Shown here one piece after another: positions 48,824 through 48,888 of a stretch of DNA of 48,888 bases. Under the pieces are notes generated by a model that was not told where the DNA came from, made no database searches, and saw only the letters and a list, made by a program, of their open reading frames with translations. The stretch is taken from assembly GCA_028689545.1 (NCBI GenBank), contig JAQVCX010000014.1, positions 1-48,888 of the forward strand, written 5' to 3'. The stretch is from Parabacteroides sp. (GTDB taxonomy: Bacteria > Bacteroidota > Bacteroidia > Bacteroidales > Tannerellaceae). A program made the translations under genes and the position numbers. Each line of letters opens with the position of its first letter. Positions within the stretch are counted from its first letter, which is position 1.

Positions 48824-48888
48824 ATGACATCAGATAACATACTACGAGATATCCTCCCCGATATCCTTATTGATAATTTTGACATAGT
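48824..48888 (+). CDS. Start of an unidentified gene, possibly an IS transposase
   Basis: Partial: 21 full codons from ATG 48824 run off the window. The start 'MTSDNILRDILPDILIDNF' has the leucine/proline pattern 'LP..L...FD' that I associate with the N-terminal part of Bacteroidetes transposases of the ISAon1 type. Its position just after a tRNA and terminator suits a mobile insertion. The call is tentative, as too little is visible and no terminal inverted repeat was identified. Confidence 0.35.
   Translation, partial: MTSDNILRDILPDILIDNFDI

Overview
The window is chromosomal DNA from a Bacteroidales bacterium, most likely Parabacteroides (P. distasonis group). This rests on three observations: many promoters have the Bacteroidetes form (TTTG, about 19 nt, then TAnnTTTG); type IX secretion (T9SS) genes porU and porV are present; and there is a 1148-residue secreted protein of a type I associate with Parabacteroides. 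The species is inference; no rRNA is present.

Layout. 1-6.4 kb: the 3' end of a PstS-like gene, then a mainly minus-strand housekeeping block: lpxH with a MIP18/SufT-like gene, radC, efp, lrgA-lrgB, and rsmA-mgtE. 6.4-9.6 kb: a flippase-like membrane protein, dipeptidase pepD, and the remnant of an Rpn-type PD-(D/E)XK gene. 10-16.5 kb: plus-strand run rex, FAH-family hydrolase, porU, porV, ispF. 16.5-25.5 kb: a coiled-coil orphan on the minus strand, then yciH with a UvrD/AddA-like helicase-nuclease, psd-pssA, a small membrane protein, a deaminase with a small partner, yraN, an MmcQ-like gene and birA. 25.5-30.5 kb: a long regulatory region and the large secreted protein, flanked by repeat arrays. 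30.4-35 kb: a 31-residue ORF not called by standard length cut-offs, a STAS-like gene, then parA-parB-DUF5683-mltD. 35-41.9 kb: a LytS/LytTR two-component pair, a small secreted protein, metY divergent from an Lrp/AsnC regulator, and the (p)ppGpp enzyme. 42-48.9 kb: Ca/Na exchanger, DUF3127, MerR and M23 genes on the minus strand, alaS and aroB on the plus strand, tRNA-Pro(GGG), and the first 65 nt of a possible IS gene.

The genes combine into envelope work (PorU/PorV secretion, a probable CTD-bearing cargo, phospholipid synthesis, lipid A, peptidoglycan enzymes) and core information processing (EF-P, RsmA, AlaRS, ParAB, (p)ppGpp, Rex).

The strongest unexplained signal is non-coding. Six intergenic loci carry short arrays with a period of 21-23 nt (or twice that). 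Their sequences are unrelated between loci but the plan is shared: direct units, often closed by an inverted copy. A second family is built of AGTTGAC-type heptamers in long inverted pairs at gene ends. In four genes the stop codon lies inside or touches such a repeat.
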